Origin: Brevundimonas sp.
GTDB lineage: Bacteria > Pseudomonadota > Alphaproteobacteria > Caulobacterales > Caulobacteraceae
DNA: 64,000 bases
Reading direction: 5' to 3'
Assembly: GCF_030682035.1 (NCBI RefSeq)
Contig: NZ_JAUXQZ010000028.1
Location: 46,572-110,571 of the forward strand
Of the stretch, positions 18,201 to 27,839 are shown piece by piece. Position numbers and translations under genes: made by a program. The notes beneath the pieces were generated by a model. It did no database searches. It saw only the letters and a list, made by a program, of their open reading frames with translations, and was not told where the DNA came from. Positions within the stretch are counted from its first letter, which is position 1, and every line of letters begins with the position of its first letter.

Positions 18201-19143
18201 GGGTCTTGTGGATATTCAGCACCGGCACGGCGATGCGCAGGCCCGTGCCCGGTCCGCGCGACGATTGGCGGAAGTCCGGACGGCCGGGCTCTTCCAGCCG
18301 CTGGATCTGGCCGGTCGGGCTGGGCAGGCCGATTTCCGGGAACTGGGTCGCGATGTTGCGCCCGCCGCGCTCGAACACCCGGAAGATGTCGCCCGGCGGC
18401 GTCACCTGCCACGTCGGGATCGGATAGAGGACCGGCAGGGCGCCCCGCCGCTGCTCATCCAGGGTCACCGTTCCGGGCGGATTGCCCGGCGACAGCAGCC
18501 GCGCCGCCTCGCCCTCGGGCGTATAGGCCTCGCCGATGATGTAGTTCTTGTAGGGCAGGATGCCGTTGTTGTACGAGGCGCCGCCGAAGAACATGGCGCC
18601 CGTGGCCATCAGGGAGCGCTCTGCCTTTTCAATCAGTTCCATATGACAGGCGCCACACGACTGACGCGCGACGCGATAATCCCCGGGATTCACGAAACGA
18701 ATGAACTGCGGAGCCTCGCGGTTCAGCAGGGTGTAGGTCCGCTCCGGATTGGCCGAACTGGGGAAATGCCAGCTGCCCGGATAACGAGGCAGGACGTGAG
18801 CCTTGTCGCGTACAGCGCTGTATTCTGAAGACCCTTTGCCCGCACCAGCCGGGGCCACGGCCGAGGCGTCGCCGCCGTGGCAGTCGACGCAACCCAGCAC
18901 CACGGCCGGAGACGCATGCATGCTGGCGGCGTCCACCGGACTGTGGCAGCTGACGCAGCCGACGCTCTTGGCGGCCGCCTGTTCAGGGGTCTGGCTGAGC
19001 GGCGCCGGCGGGGCCGTGACGTAGACGCGCGCAACCGGAGCCTCGTCGTCTTCGGCGATCACCACGGCCGGGGACCAGGCGATGACGATCATGAGCGCGG
19101 ACAGCACCCCGATCGCCAGTCGTTTGCCCCCCCAGGTCCTCAT
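15226..19143 (-). CDS. Decaheme c-type cytochrome with C-terminal LVIVD repeats
   Basis: This is an exported protein of 1305 residues. A signal peptide (LAIGVLSALMIVIAWSPAVVIA) is cut near residue 30 and has no lipobox. Ten CxxCH motifs start near residues 63, 85, 163, 338, 395, 546, 573, 691, 702 and 808. From about 930 to 1230 there are LVIVD-type repeats (YMFVAEGRGGFRVYDV, YIAARAGLVVVDLDDP, YLFVTDAQGLRVLDV, YVAAKGEGLVIIDV, YVADGRNGLKVLQL), which typically form a propeller at the cell surface or in the periplasm. ATG 19143 has GAGGGG just upstream. It is the last gene of a four-gene operon, eight bases after the beta-barrel gene. The ten-heme count matches MtrA/PioA-type conduits, but the sequence is much longer and not evidently related. 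Confidence 0.9.
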   Translation of the reverse strand: MRTWGGKRLAIGVLSALMIVIAWSPAVVIAEDDEAPVARVYVTAPPAPLSQTPEQAAAKSVGCVSCHSPVDAASMHASPAVVLGCVDCHGGDASAVAPAGAGKGSSEYSAVRDKAHVLPRYPGSWHFPSSANPERTYTLLNREAPQFIRFVNPGDYRVARQSCGACHMELIEKAERSLMATGAMFFGGASYNNGILPYKNYIIGEAYTPEGEAARLLSPGNPPGTVTLDEQRRGALPVLYPIPTWQVTPPGDIFRVFERGGRNIATQFPEIGLPSPTGQIQRLEEPGRPDFRQSSRGPGTGLRIAVPVLNIHKTRLNDPYTWFMGTNDQPGDYRSSGCTSCHVVYANDREPRHSLGYSQFGRDGQTATVDPTINREESGHPIRHAFTRAIPTSQCMNCHMHQPNMFLNSYLGYTMWDYEADAPTMWPERQRYPTAEEIREVLDRNPEGAAPRGNWADLDFLRAVNDLNPTLRDTQFADYHGHGWNFRGVFKRDREGNLLDAEGAVVSPDDPERWRREGEGQFVPPGTNPGRTVHMMDIHAEKGLQCADCHFSQDSHGSGLIMGEVAAAVEIGCKDCHGSSRAWPTLRTSGPAAPPEGTDLTLLRNSDGQRRFEWIERDDRRVLIQRSIVDPSLEWEVALVRDSVDRSSPRFNPAAARAKLMSVSRPGQASFSWGPGVATTDLAHDDEEMACYSCHTSWTPSCGGCHLPVEANWQAESHRAEGGTTRNYATYNPQVARDDMFQLGRHQTTRGGVIAPARSSSALILSSTNINRERIYVQQPPISAVGFSSQAFAPHFPHTVRRTETKTCSDCHVSEAEDNNAIMAQLLMLGTNSVNFVGMHAWVGLQTGIEAVRVTEWDEPQAVFGSYLQRYAYPDFFAQHVERNGRELINWTRGEAFDLEAGGSGDTRPVEEITNTLQGTGGEARCLQLRGEYMFVAEGRGGFRVYDVASIGNKGVSDRIVTAPFSPLGNDTHVASGNATCMALPTNQPIAPTRNTVEMRTANQEQAFHPIYSYAVVTDAREGLILVNVDTLADGDPRNNNLRRAATWNPGGVLDGARHVTLAGHIAYIAARAGLVVVDLDDPLRPRHVTTVRLDDVRASALQFRYLFVTDAQGLRVLDVTKLDDPRAIEGAVVPLGDARRLYVARTYAYVAAKGEGLVIIDVMNPRRPRLHQRVTLDGRLNDAEDVVVASTNASLFAYVADGRNGLKVLQLTSPDSQRNFYGFSPEPRPELIAWAGTPSPALALSKGLDRDRAVDETGSQIAVFGRLGSRPFNRREMERLFLDYRGEVYRVSDRPSLDGWLAAQ

Positions 19144-19150
19144 TCGCCCC

Positions 19151-20983
19151 TCAGAAAGTAAGAACAGCGTTCAATAGAACGGAATAGAAGCGATCGTCCC
19201 GATTCGTCGCCTGAAACAGGTCGCCGAAACCGTCGCCGGGCTCGAACACCGCCGCCGAGGCCCGCAAGACCACGTTCTGCGTCATCATCGGCCGCCAGAT
19301 GGCCGAGACCGACACGTCAAGGCCCAGTTCCTTCGGAATCGACCCCTCCTGCCGAAGGGCCTGAACCACCGCCGTGTCCGCAAACCACAGATGGTTGACG
19401 TTGGCGCTCACCCGCAGCTGGGGCGTCAGGTCCAGATCGGTCCCGAACCCGAGCAGCATGGTGCCGGGGTTGTTGAAATTGGACTGCCCCTCCTCCTTGG
19501 ACGAGCGCAGCGAATTCAGCACGCCGTTGCGGCCGTTGACGCCGATGGCCCGGCCGCCGCCGGCGAAGGGAATGGACTGGCGGATCCAGTAGCTGGTGTC
19601 GGCCCCGGCGAACTGCGGGTTCTCGAAGATGGCGTCGAACCCTTCCTCGACATCATCATACGGGTCCGTATCGCCTGAGGCGTAGAGGCCAGAGGCGCGG
19701 AACCGCATCCAGTCGAAATCGATCGAAGGCTCGACAGCCAGGAACCAGGCGCGGATGTCCGCCGGCTGGCCGGTGAACATGCTGTTCCGGTCCTCGCCCA
19801 GCGCGGCATAGGCCGAAGCCGTCAGATTGATCCGTCCAATCCGGCCGTCGGCGTTGTAGCCCAGATAGACGACGTCATAGTCCCTGCCCCGCAGGTCGCC
19901 GAGCAGCGCCGGCCGGGCGGGGAAGCCGTTGTCGTCGATATGGATGTCGTCCCGCTCGCGGTTGCGGTTGTAGATCACCGTCCATTGCGAGGTCAGGCCC
20001 GGGACCGGCAGATCCTGACGATACAGGTTGGCCACGAATATCTGGTCGTCGCGGATCGACTGGGTGATGTCGTTCAGACCCGAATTGGTGTCCTTCTCCA
20101 GTCGCAGGAAGAGGCCCAGATTGTACTGGTAGCGGTTGTTGTCACGGTTCCCGAACAGTCGCACGCCCAGCTGGCTGTCCTGGAACAGGAAGCCCCGGAA
20201 GTCCGAAGTGAAGGGCTGGATCCCGACCCGGATGGAGTCGAAGTCGTAGCGCTTCGAGACATTGCGCAAATGGTAGTCGATGAAGGCTTCCTGCACGCCC
20301 AGGAAGGAGTCCTGCCGGTCCAGTCCGCGCGAGGGCTTCACCGACAGGATGCGCCGTTCCGGCACGCTGACATCGCTGTAGTTGAAGGCCAGGGTCAGGC
20401 GGAGCTCGAAGTCCGGCGGCTTGAACGCCGTCGTTCCCTCGATCAGCGACACCGACGCCACGAAGGTCTGCGACAGGATCAAACTGTCCGAGCGGCCAAA
20501 GACGTCCAGACTGTTCGGGTCCTGCGTCGTCTGAACCCCGACGGGCAGCGGCAAGGACCGCGGCTCGATCACCGTGTCAGACACGCCCGCGACCACGACA
20601 AACAGGTTCTCATGGCCCGGCAGCGGCCGGTCGCCCTTGAGGGTGTTCTGGTTATAGGGGTCGAACCAGCGCTCGTTGACGCCGACAGCCTCGATCAACC
20701 GCCAGCGATCGGGCAGCGGAAGGTGATCCGTCGGAAAGGCCTCAGGCGGCGGCGCGCGGACGGCGCCGGGATTGGTCTGAATGACGGCGTCAGGAAAGGT
20801 TTCGACCCGGCCCGGACGGCGGCGGATGGGCGCGTCCGGGTCGACCTGCTGCGGCGGCGCAGATTCCCGGGACGGCTGCGGCACAGCAGGCTGGATGACC
20901 AGCGGCAGGCCTTGCGCGTCGGCTTCAGAGGCCGAGAGGCACCCCAGACTCACAACGATCAGGGCGGGCCATGCCACCTTCAT
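19151..20983 (-). CDS. Outer-membrane beta-barrel (porin-like) protein of the cytochrome operon
   Basis: This protein has 610 residues, starting at ATG 20983, which overlaps the preceding stop (ATGA). The signal peptide MKVAWPALIVVSLGCLSASEADA is followed by a proline-rich segment (about 25-95) and then a long region of alternating polar and hydrophobic residues typical of barrel strands (LRLTLAFNYSDV, RYQYNLGLFLRL, DVVYLGYNADGRIGRINLTASAY). It ends ...YSVLLNAVLTF, with the terminal phenylalanine recognised by the Bam machinery. It sits between a GlcG-type lipoprotein and the decaheme cytochrome, the position a barrel would hold in a porin-cytochrome complex. I cannot assign a named family; MtrB/PioB kinship is untested. 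Confidence 0.75.
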   Translation of the reverse strand: MKVAWPALIVVSLGCLSASEADAQGLPLVIQPAVPQPSRESAPPQQVDPDAPIRRRPGRVETFPDAVIQTNPGAVRAPPPEAFPTDHLPLPDRWRLIEAVGVNERWFDPYNQNTLKGDRPLPGHENLFVVVAGVSDTVIEPRSLPLPVGVQTTQDPNSLDVFGRSDSLILSQTFVASVSLIEGTTAFKPPDFELRLTLAFNYSDVSVPERRILSVKPSRGLDRQDSFLGVQEAFIDYHLRNVSKRYDFDSIRVGIQPFTSDFRGFLFQDSQLGVRLFGNRDNNRYQYNLGLFLRLEKDTNSGLNDITQSIRDDQIFVANLYRQDLPVPGLTSQWTVIYNRNRERDDIHIDDNGFPARPALLGDLRGRDYDVVYLGYNADGRIGRINLTASAYAALGEDRNSMFTGQPADIRAWFLAVEPSIDFDWMRFRASGLYASGDTDPYDDVEEGFDAIFENPQFAGADTSYWIRQSIPFAGGGRAIGVNGRNGVLNSLRSSKEEGQSNFNNPGTMLLGFGTDLDLTPQLRVSANVNHLWFADTAVVQALRQEGSIPKELGLDVSVSAIWRPMMTQNVVLRASAAVFEPGDGFGDLFQATNRDDRFYSVLLNAVLTF

Positions 20984-22944
20984 CACGGCGCACTGCACAC
21001 ATTCTGTTGCGACGAATCGAGGAAGGGCGCGAACGGGCAGCTGACATAGCGCAGGCGGGTCGACCCACCCGGATGGGTGACGACGATCTGGTCCGACCGG
21101 ATGGCGGCCGGGGCCTGGCCGATGCCGCCGACCCGTATGGCCGCGTTCTGGAGACCCAGGAACGAGATCATGTCGTCCTGGTCGATGCCGTCGCCCGACA
21201 CCCCGATCGCCCCGATCAGCTGCGTACCGCGATAGATCGGCACTCCGCCCGGGAAGATCTGAAGGCCATTCTGCAGCCGGTTCCGCCCCGGCGCGGCGTC
21301 AGGCAGGGCGGTGCAGCGCGCCACCGTGTCCGGTCCCAGTCCGCTGACGAAGCCGACATGCTGGCCGAGGTTGGTCAGGATCAGCGCCGTCTGCAGGCCC
21401 GTCGAGAAGGGGCTCCACATCGCAATCGGTCGTGACAGGGGACCGCTGGTCGGTCCGACCTCGCCGTCGGGGAAATAGGGACGCGCCAGATTGCCGATGC
21501 CGCGCACGCTGAACGCCGTCTGCCCCGTCAGGGCTGTCGGCATGGACAGGAAGGTCCGCGTCTGGCCGACGAAGGCCCTGACGTCCGCCGAGGGATCGCC
21601 GGACAGGTCGGCCGCGGCGGCGGCGTTCGACAGGAAGCTGGCGGTTCGCGCCTTCTGCACCGCTACATCGATGCCGAACAGCGGGGCGTCGGGCGAGCGG
21701 ACGAGGCCGAGGGTCACGCCATGGGTATCGACCACCGCGATCGAGACCTGGGCGCGGCTGTCCAGCGGGCGGCGGATCTGCGCCCGCGCCCGGCTCATGA
21801 TGGTGAAGGCCTCTTCGAGTATGGCGCGGGTCTCGGCGGCTGTCAGCGACGCGCCGACCGAACCCGCATCGGTGCCGGCTTGCACCGGATAGCGGGGACC
21901 GCCCGATCCGTCCGTCAGGATGAAGGCGTCGGCATTGTTGAACTCCCCCGTCGTCGCCTTGCGTACGCCCGAGGCTTCAGTCCCATAGGCCTGACCCGCG
22001 AGAATGCCCGATCCGGCGTAATAGCCCGGAACCGCGGTGAACACGCCCGTTCCTGCCGGCAGGGTTCCGAACCCCGGGGCCGAGGCCGGGGCGCTCATCA
22101 GCGTGGCGGCGGCGGCGTCGCTGTAGCGCAGCGTGGTTCCATCCACCGCGACGCGGTCGGCGACGATGTCCACGGCGGGAGCCAATCCCGTTCCAGCGGC
22201 GAAAGCGATGTGTTCTTCTATATCAACATCAACATCCAGAACGTTGATATCAAAACCGTAATCACTCTCAGCGATCACGCCGACGCCACCCACCAGCACG
22301 CCGTTCTTGTAGAGCGGAAAACCGCCGGGATCGGCCGCGAGGCCCAGAGGCGAGCGCTTGGGTCCGATCAGGGCCGACGGTCCGCCGCTGGCGACGAACC
22401 GGCGGGAAATGTCCGAACAGGGCAGCTGGCTGAACTGGACCCCGAACAGCGGCCCGCTCTCCAGGCCCACGGTCGAGGGGGCCGGGGGAAAATGCTGCTG
22501 CACGATCATACTGGCCGTGCGGCTGGAAAAGGCGTTGCCGCCGGATGAGAGATAGGCCCCCGTCAGGGCCTTGGCGATCGCCCCCGCCGCGGCCGGGGCG
22601 ACCACGCCCTGCAGGTCGACATTGGCCGTCGCGCCCGGACGCAGGGTGACCGTCGCCGGCGCCCCGGTCATGGAATAGACCCCCAGCACATTGCCGACCC
22701 GGTCGGTCACCGCGATCACAGCGGGACGCGAGCGCGCGTGGGCCTCGGCCACGGCGCGGGCCAGCACCCCTTCAACATCGGCCACAGACAGGGCCTCGGC
22801 CGCCGGAACGGCATAGAGGGCGCCGCCGCTCCCGCCGCCGCCGCCACCGCCGCCACTGCTACTGGACGAGCCGCCTCCGCCGCAGCCCGCCAGCACCAGA
22901 CCGGCCACCGCCCCCAGAACCAGACCCTTCGCCCGAGCGCTCAT
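20983..22944 (-). CDS. Lipoprotein with two GlcG/HbpS-like heme-binding domains
   Basis: This is a predicted lipoprotein of 653 residues. Signal peptide GLVLGAVAGLVLAGC gives a lipidated cysteine at 21, followed by a Gly/Ser tether of about 20 residues. Two GlcG/HbpS-type domains follow. The first (about 50-250) contains VIAVTDRVGNVLGVYSM and LSSGGNAFSSRTASM. The second (about 365-620) contains VSIAVVDTHGVTLGLVRSPDAP and VAVQKARTASFLSN. Single-domain relatives bind or degrade heme, or sense redox state. ATG 22944 overlaps the preceding stop (ATGA). Between a multiheme cytochrome and a barrel, a role in heme supply or as a structural lipoprotein of the complex is possible; this is inference. 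Confidence 0.8.
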   Translation of the reverse strand: MSARAKGLVLGAVAGLVLAGCGGGGSSSSSGGGGGGGGSGGALYAVPAAEALSVADVEGVLARAVAEAHARSRPAVIAVTDRVGNVLGVYSMTGAPATVTLRPGATANVDLQGVVAPAAAGAIAKALTGAYLSSGGNAFSSRTASMIVQQHFPPAPSTVGLESGPLFGVQFSQLPCSDISRRFVASGGPSALIGPKRSPLGLAADPGGFPLYKNGVLVGGVGVIAESDYGFDINVLDVDVDIEEHIAFAAGTGLAPAVDIVADRVAVDGTTLRYSDAAAATLMSAPASAPGFGTLPAGTGVFTAVPGYYAGSGILAGQAYGTEASGVRKATTGEFNNADAFILTDGSGGPRYPVQAGTDAGSVGASLTAAETRAILEEAFTIMSRARAQIRRPLDSRAQVSIAVVDTHGVTLGLVRSPDAPLFGIDVAVQKARTASFLSNAAAAADLSGDPSADVRAFVGQTRTFLSMPTALTGQTAFSVRGIGNLARPYFPDGEVGPTSGPLSRPIAMWSPFSTGLQTALILTNLGQHVGFVSGLGPDTVARCTALPDAAPGRNRLQNGLQIFPGGVPIYRGTQLIGAIGVSGDGIDQDDMISFLGLQNAAIRVGGIGQAPAAIRSDQIVVTHPGGSTRLRYVSCPFAPFLDSSQQNVCSAP

Positions 22945-24332
22945 CGGGCGCGCCTCACGGCGGTTGCGACACCGTCCATGGCGCGGCGGAATTCCTGCGG
23001 CCGGTAGCGGTTGGGGTCGCGCACGGCGGCATAGGCGCGATCGATGTCGGGCCGCATCGCCCGCACCGCCCCTGCCTCGATCTGCCCTTGGGCGACGAGC
23101 GCGTTGAGCAGGGTATCGACGGCCATGACCGCCTGCGCCCCGCCGGAATAGTCGGTATATCGTGGAGCCAGCGCCTCCCCCAGCACATCCTCCAGGATGG
23201 CGAAGGTGTCGGCGCGACTGAACGGGCTGGAGGCGAAACTCGCCGACAGTTGGCCCGCCGTGCCCGCCAGACGGCGGGCGGCCTCCACCGCTCCGGCGCG
23301 GTCCGAGCCCAGGGCCTGATGGAAGGCGCGGGAATCGGTCTGGAAGCGCTGCGCCAGCGATGCGGGGGCGGTTCGCGCTGCGGCGGCCAGCATGATCATG
23401 TTCTCGTCGTTGAAGGGCGGCGTACCCGCCGGGATCGGCCGTCCCGGATTGGCCTCGACCAGCAGGGGCGCATTCGGCTCATCCGAGATCGGCCGGTGGC
23501 AGCTGTGGCAGTCGAAGAAGTAGAACTCGGGGAAGACGCCGGTCCCGGCCCGCTCGCCATAGACGGTCAGGATGCGCTGCAGGGCCACGGCCTGACCAAT
23601 GGCCCACAGCCGGGCGGACTCCATCGTCGCCTTGCGCTGCACATAGTCGGCGTCGACGTCGTGGTGCTGCTGGAAGGCGGTGAACAGCTCCAGCTCGAAC
23701 GACAGGCGCGGATGGCCGGCGCTCATCATCTCGTGGGTCACGAACTGGTTGGGCTTGTCGCTGCCCCAATGGCAGTCGAGACAGACATTGGCTCGCACGA
23801 CCGGGTCTTCGAGCGGGGTCATGCCCCGCGCCACATTGGAGGCGTGGCTGACGCCGACGGTGTAGTGGCTGGCCACCCAGCCGCCCGAGGGGCCGTGACA
23901 GCTCTCGCAGCCAACGCCGTCGGAGACCTGGAACCGGGCGCCCCGCGCCGCGGCGGGCTCGGCATGGCAGCCCAGACAAGCCGGGGCGTTCTGGGCCGGG
24001 CCCAGACCCAGCCGACGCGTGATCGCCTGGGCGCGCGCATAGGTCAGGGTGCGCCAGGCCCGGCTGTGCGATCCGCCGGGGCCGGTCGGATCCTGCCAGC
24101 TGACCAGTTCGTTCTGGCGCACGACCGCTCCGGTCGGCGCCTGACGGCCATGGCAGGTCGATCCGGCGCAGGACGCCACGCCCTCATGGACGCCGGGCGA
24201 CGACATCTGGGTGGCGGAGGCCGTGGAAGGCAGGACGGCGCCGATCCCGAAGCAGAGCATCAGGAACATGGCCACGCTCGCCCGGACCGCAACCGGGCGG
24301 AAACGACCCACGCTGATCGTCGTCGTGCTCAA
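22941..24332 (-). CDS. Cytochrome c554-type multiheme protein with five heme motifs
   Basis: This is a periplasmic cytochrome of 463 residues. It starts at TTG 24332 with GGGGA five bases upstream; ATG 24269, inside the signal peptide, is the alternative. The signal peptide ends near STASA-TQ. Four canonical CxxCH motifs start near 119, 142, 184 and 275, and a noncanonical CX4CH (CAGSTCHG) lies near residue 55, as in c554-like families. The stretch HEMMSAGHPRLSFEL near 200-214 is also characteristic of that family. The C-terminal half is helical and lacks hemes. It is the first gene of the four-gene operon and a plausible periplasmic electron shuttle toward the barrel and decaheme protein. 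Confidence 0.87.
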   Translation of the reverse strand: MSTTTISVGRFRPVAVRASVAMFLMLCFGIGAVLPSTASATQMSSPGVHEGVASCAGSTCHGRQAPTGAVVRQNELVSWQDPTGPGGSHSRAWRTLTYARAQAITRRLGLGPAQNAPACLGCHAEPAAARGARFQVSDGVGCESCHGPSGGWVASHYTVGVSHASNVARGMTPLEDPVVRANVCLDCHWGSDKPNQFVTHEMMSAGHPRLSFELELFTAFQQHHDVDADYVQRKATMESARLWAIGQAVALQRILTVYGERAGTGVFPEFYFFDCHSCHRPISDEPNAPLLVEANPGRPIPAGTPPFNDENMIMLAAAARTAPASLAQRFQTDSRAFHQALGSDRAGAVEAARRLAGTAGQLSASFASSPFSRADTFAILEDVLGEALAPRYTDYSGGAQAVMAVDTLLNALVAQGQIEAGAVRAMRPDIDRAYAAVRDPNRYRPQEFRRAMDGVATAVRRAR

Positions 24333-24499
24333 AACGTCCCCGCCTCCCCCGTGGGCCCGCTTGCGGAGGCCCGACCGAACGACGTTAGCATCAATCCCGA
24401 CGGACTGTCAGCCGACTCCCCCATGGCCAGAAGCGGCCTCTCCTTCGAGGGTCAACGCCTCATCAGAGTTTCCCACTCGCGCTTCATTCTCGCGCTGCA

Positions 24500-24521
24500 A
24501 CAAATAATGTAACATTGTTCG
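24500..24521. promoter_or_regulatory. AT-rich inverted repeat between cytochrome operon and small gene
   Basis: AATGT-A-ACATT (24506-24516) is a perfect 5+1+5 palindrome, extended by AA (24503-24504) and TT (24518-24519) with one mismatch on each side. It stands out in GC-rich DNA, lies upstream of the TTG start of the five-heme cytochrome and of the divergent small protein, and is followed by a TATAGT hexamer at 24523-24528. It is a candidate operator; the cognate regulator is unknown. Confidence 0.35.
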
Positions 24522-24553
24522 CTATAGTCTGAGTTTCCTTGCCATCGCACGGA

Positions 24554-24730
24554 ATGAACATGCTCAAGTCAATGAAATGTCTTCTGAAAGGGCACATGTA
24601 CGTCGACAGTCGCAGCCAGCCTGGAACCCAGGTCTGCGTCCGCTGTCGGTTCCGCAAACCCTTCGAAGGCCTCGCCCCGCCGCCCAACAGCAACGCCTCA
24701 TCCGACAGCGCTTCGACCGCGAACCACTAG
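24554..24730 (+). CDS. Small cysteine-containing protein
   Basis: This frame encodes 58 residues starting at ATG 24554 (weak site CACGGA upstream). It contains MKCLLKGHMYVDSRS and then QVCVRCRFRKPFEGL, so Cys..GH..CxxC could make a small zinc site as in other short zinc-ribbon proteins. The tail is Ser/Asn-rich and disordered. It is divergent from the multiheme operon and separated from pyrG by a convergent gap of 40 bases. It might be a real small gene of unknown role; its limited length leaves doubt. Confidence 0.5.
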   Translation: MNMLKSMKCLLKGHMYVDSRSQPGTQVCVRCRFRKPFEGLAPPPNSNASSDSASTANH

Positions 24731-24770
24731 ACCAGGCGCGGGTTGACCCGTCGCCTTCCATGCCCTGGGA

Positions 24771-26429
<1,659 letters not shown>

Positions 26430-26487
26430 TCACTCTACCGCTGATTCGAGCGGCGTACTGCGAAGACATTGAGGGCGGGAGAGGAAG

Positions 26488-26506
26488 GCGGGGATAAGGT
26501 CCCCGC
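26488..26506 (-). terminator. Hairpin directly after secG
   Basis: A perfect 7-bp stem (GCGGGGA/TCCCCGC) with a five-base loop abuts the secG stop codon. It lacks a T-tract, so it may act as an attenuator or RNA-stability element before pyrG rather than a strong terminator. Confidence 0.35.
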
Positions 26507-26947
26507 TCACTCCTGGTTCGCGGGGGCCGGTTGCGCCGGCGCGGGGGCCGAACCTGGGGCCGGAGCGGCGGAAACGCCCGACAGGCTGGATTCCAGATTC
26601 TGCAGCGAGGGCGCGGCGGGTGCTGCCGGAGCTGCGGGATCCACGGCGGGAGCCGCGTCCGTCGTCGCCGGCGCGATCAGTTCGCCGATCGCATCCGCAT
26701 CCACGATCGAACGGTTGGAACGCTCGACATTGCCCAGAATGGTCAGGCCTACCGCGCAGAGGAAGAACAGGGTCGCCAGCACCCAGGTCGTCTTGGTCAA
26801 CAGATTGCCCGCGCCGCGCGCGGTCATGAAGCCGGACGGACCACCACCCATCCCGAGGGCGCCCCCCTCCGAACGCTGAATCAGGATCACGCCGGCAAGC
26901 GCGACCGAGATGAGGATCATGGCGACGAGGAGAATGGTCTGGAGCAT
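26507..26947 (-). CDS. secG: Preprotein translocase subunit SecG
   Basis: This is an auxiliary membrane subunit of the SecYEG channel, 146 residues long. The first hydrophobic segment ([22 protein letters not shown]) is followed by the family loop [13 protein letters not shown] and [14 protein letters not shown], then a second helix ([17 protein letters not shown]). The C-terminal tail of about 70 residues is Ala/Pro-rich and disordered, longer than in E. coli SecG but common in alphaproteobacteria. The gene lies between tpiA and pyrG on the same strand. Confidence 0.95.
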   Translation of the reverse strand: MLQTILLVAMILISVALAGVILIQRSEGGALGMGGGPSGFMTARGAGNLLTKTTWVLATLFFLCAVGLTILGNVERSNRSIVDADAIGELIAPATTDAAPAVDPAAPAAPAAPSLQNLESSLSGVSAAPAPGSAPAPAQPAPANQE

Positions 26948-27031
26948 GGCAGCCGATATGTGTGGCGCGAGGCCGCGCCGATCAAGCGGCGGCGTCTAAC
27001 ATTGATGGCGGGCAGGAGCAAACGGAGGCGC

Positions 27032-27778
27032 TCACGCCCCCCGTATGATCCCCAAAAAATCCGCCGCCTTCAGCGAAGCGCCGCCAACCAGGGCGCCGCC
27101 GACCTCCGGCACGGCCAGGATTTCGCGGGCGTTGTCCGGCTTGACCGAGCCTCCGTACAGGATCGGCGTGGCGGAGACGCCCAGCCCCAGCCGCTCGATC
27201 ATCGCCGCGCGAACGGCCCGGTGCACGTCCTCGATCTGGTCCAGCGTGGGCGTCAGGCCCGTGCCGATGGCCCAGACCGGTTCATAGGCCACGGCGAAGT
27301 CCCGGCCCGCCAGAGCCAACGGCAGGGACCCAAGGATCTGTCCGCGCACGACCTCGACCGCCCGGCCCGCCTCCCGTTGCGCCAGGGTCTCGCCGACGCA
27401 GATGATCGGGGCCAGGCCCGGGGCGAGGGCCGCCTCGGCCTTGGACGCCACAAGCGCGTCGGACTCGCCATGCCCCTGACGGCGTTCGGAATGCCCCAGG
27501 ATCACCAGGGTCGCGCCCGCGTCCTTCAACATCGCGGCCGAGACATCGCCGGTGAAGGCCCCGTGGGTCTCAGCCCGGCAGTCCTGTCCGCCGATCTCGA
27601 CGCCGTCGCCGGTTGCGCGCGCCATCCGCTCGATCAGGGTCGCGGGCGGGCACAGGGCCACGCGGCAGGCCGGCGCCGCCTCCGCCAGCGCCGCGCGCAG
27701 CGCCGCCACCTCGGCCAGGCTCGCGCCCAGGCCGTTCATCTTCCAGTTTCCGGCGATCAGTTTTGCGGTCTGTATCAT
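27032..27778 (-). CDS. tpiA: Triosephosphate isomerase
   Basis: This is the glycolytic enzyme interconverting dihydroxyacetone phosphate and glyceraldehyde 3-phosphate. The protein has 248 residues, the standard barrel length. The catalytic lysine is in AGNWKMNG near residue 13, the histidine in LGHSERR and the glutamate in [11 protein letters not shown]. The phosphate-gripping segments YGGSV and [10 protein letters not shown] are intact. ATG 27778 begins [15 protein letters not shown]. It is the first gene of a tpiA-secG-pyrG run; upstream lies a gene-free 0.74-kb stretch full of repeats. Confidence 0.98.
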   Translation of the reverse strand: MIQTAKLIAGNWKMNGLGASLAEVAALRAALAEAAPACRVALCPPATLIERMARATGDGVEIGGQDCRAETHGAFTGDVSAAMLKDAGATLVILGHSERRQGHGESDALVASKAEAALAPGLAPIICVGETLAQREAGRAVEVVRGQILGSLPLALAGRDFAVAYEPVWAIGTGLTPTLDQIEDVHRAVRAAMIERLGLGVSATPILYGGSVKPDNAREILAVPEVGGALVGGASLKAADFLGIIRGA

Positions 27779-27839
27779 CCGCGCCTTCTAGGCGGCGGCT
27801 TTCGACAAGCCAAGCGGGTCCTCGGCCCGCTCCTCTCCG

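Noticed and set aside
15226..20983. Direct assignment of the decaheme and barrel proteins as MtrA/MtrB or PioA/PioB
   Set aside because: Size, LVIVD repeats and operon order differ; only heme number and gene types agree. Homology would need a profile search.
24484..24693. Minus-strand open frame overlapping the small CxxC gene
   Set aside because: It crosses the probable regulatory region and has no ribosome site or conserved-looking motif.
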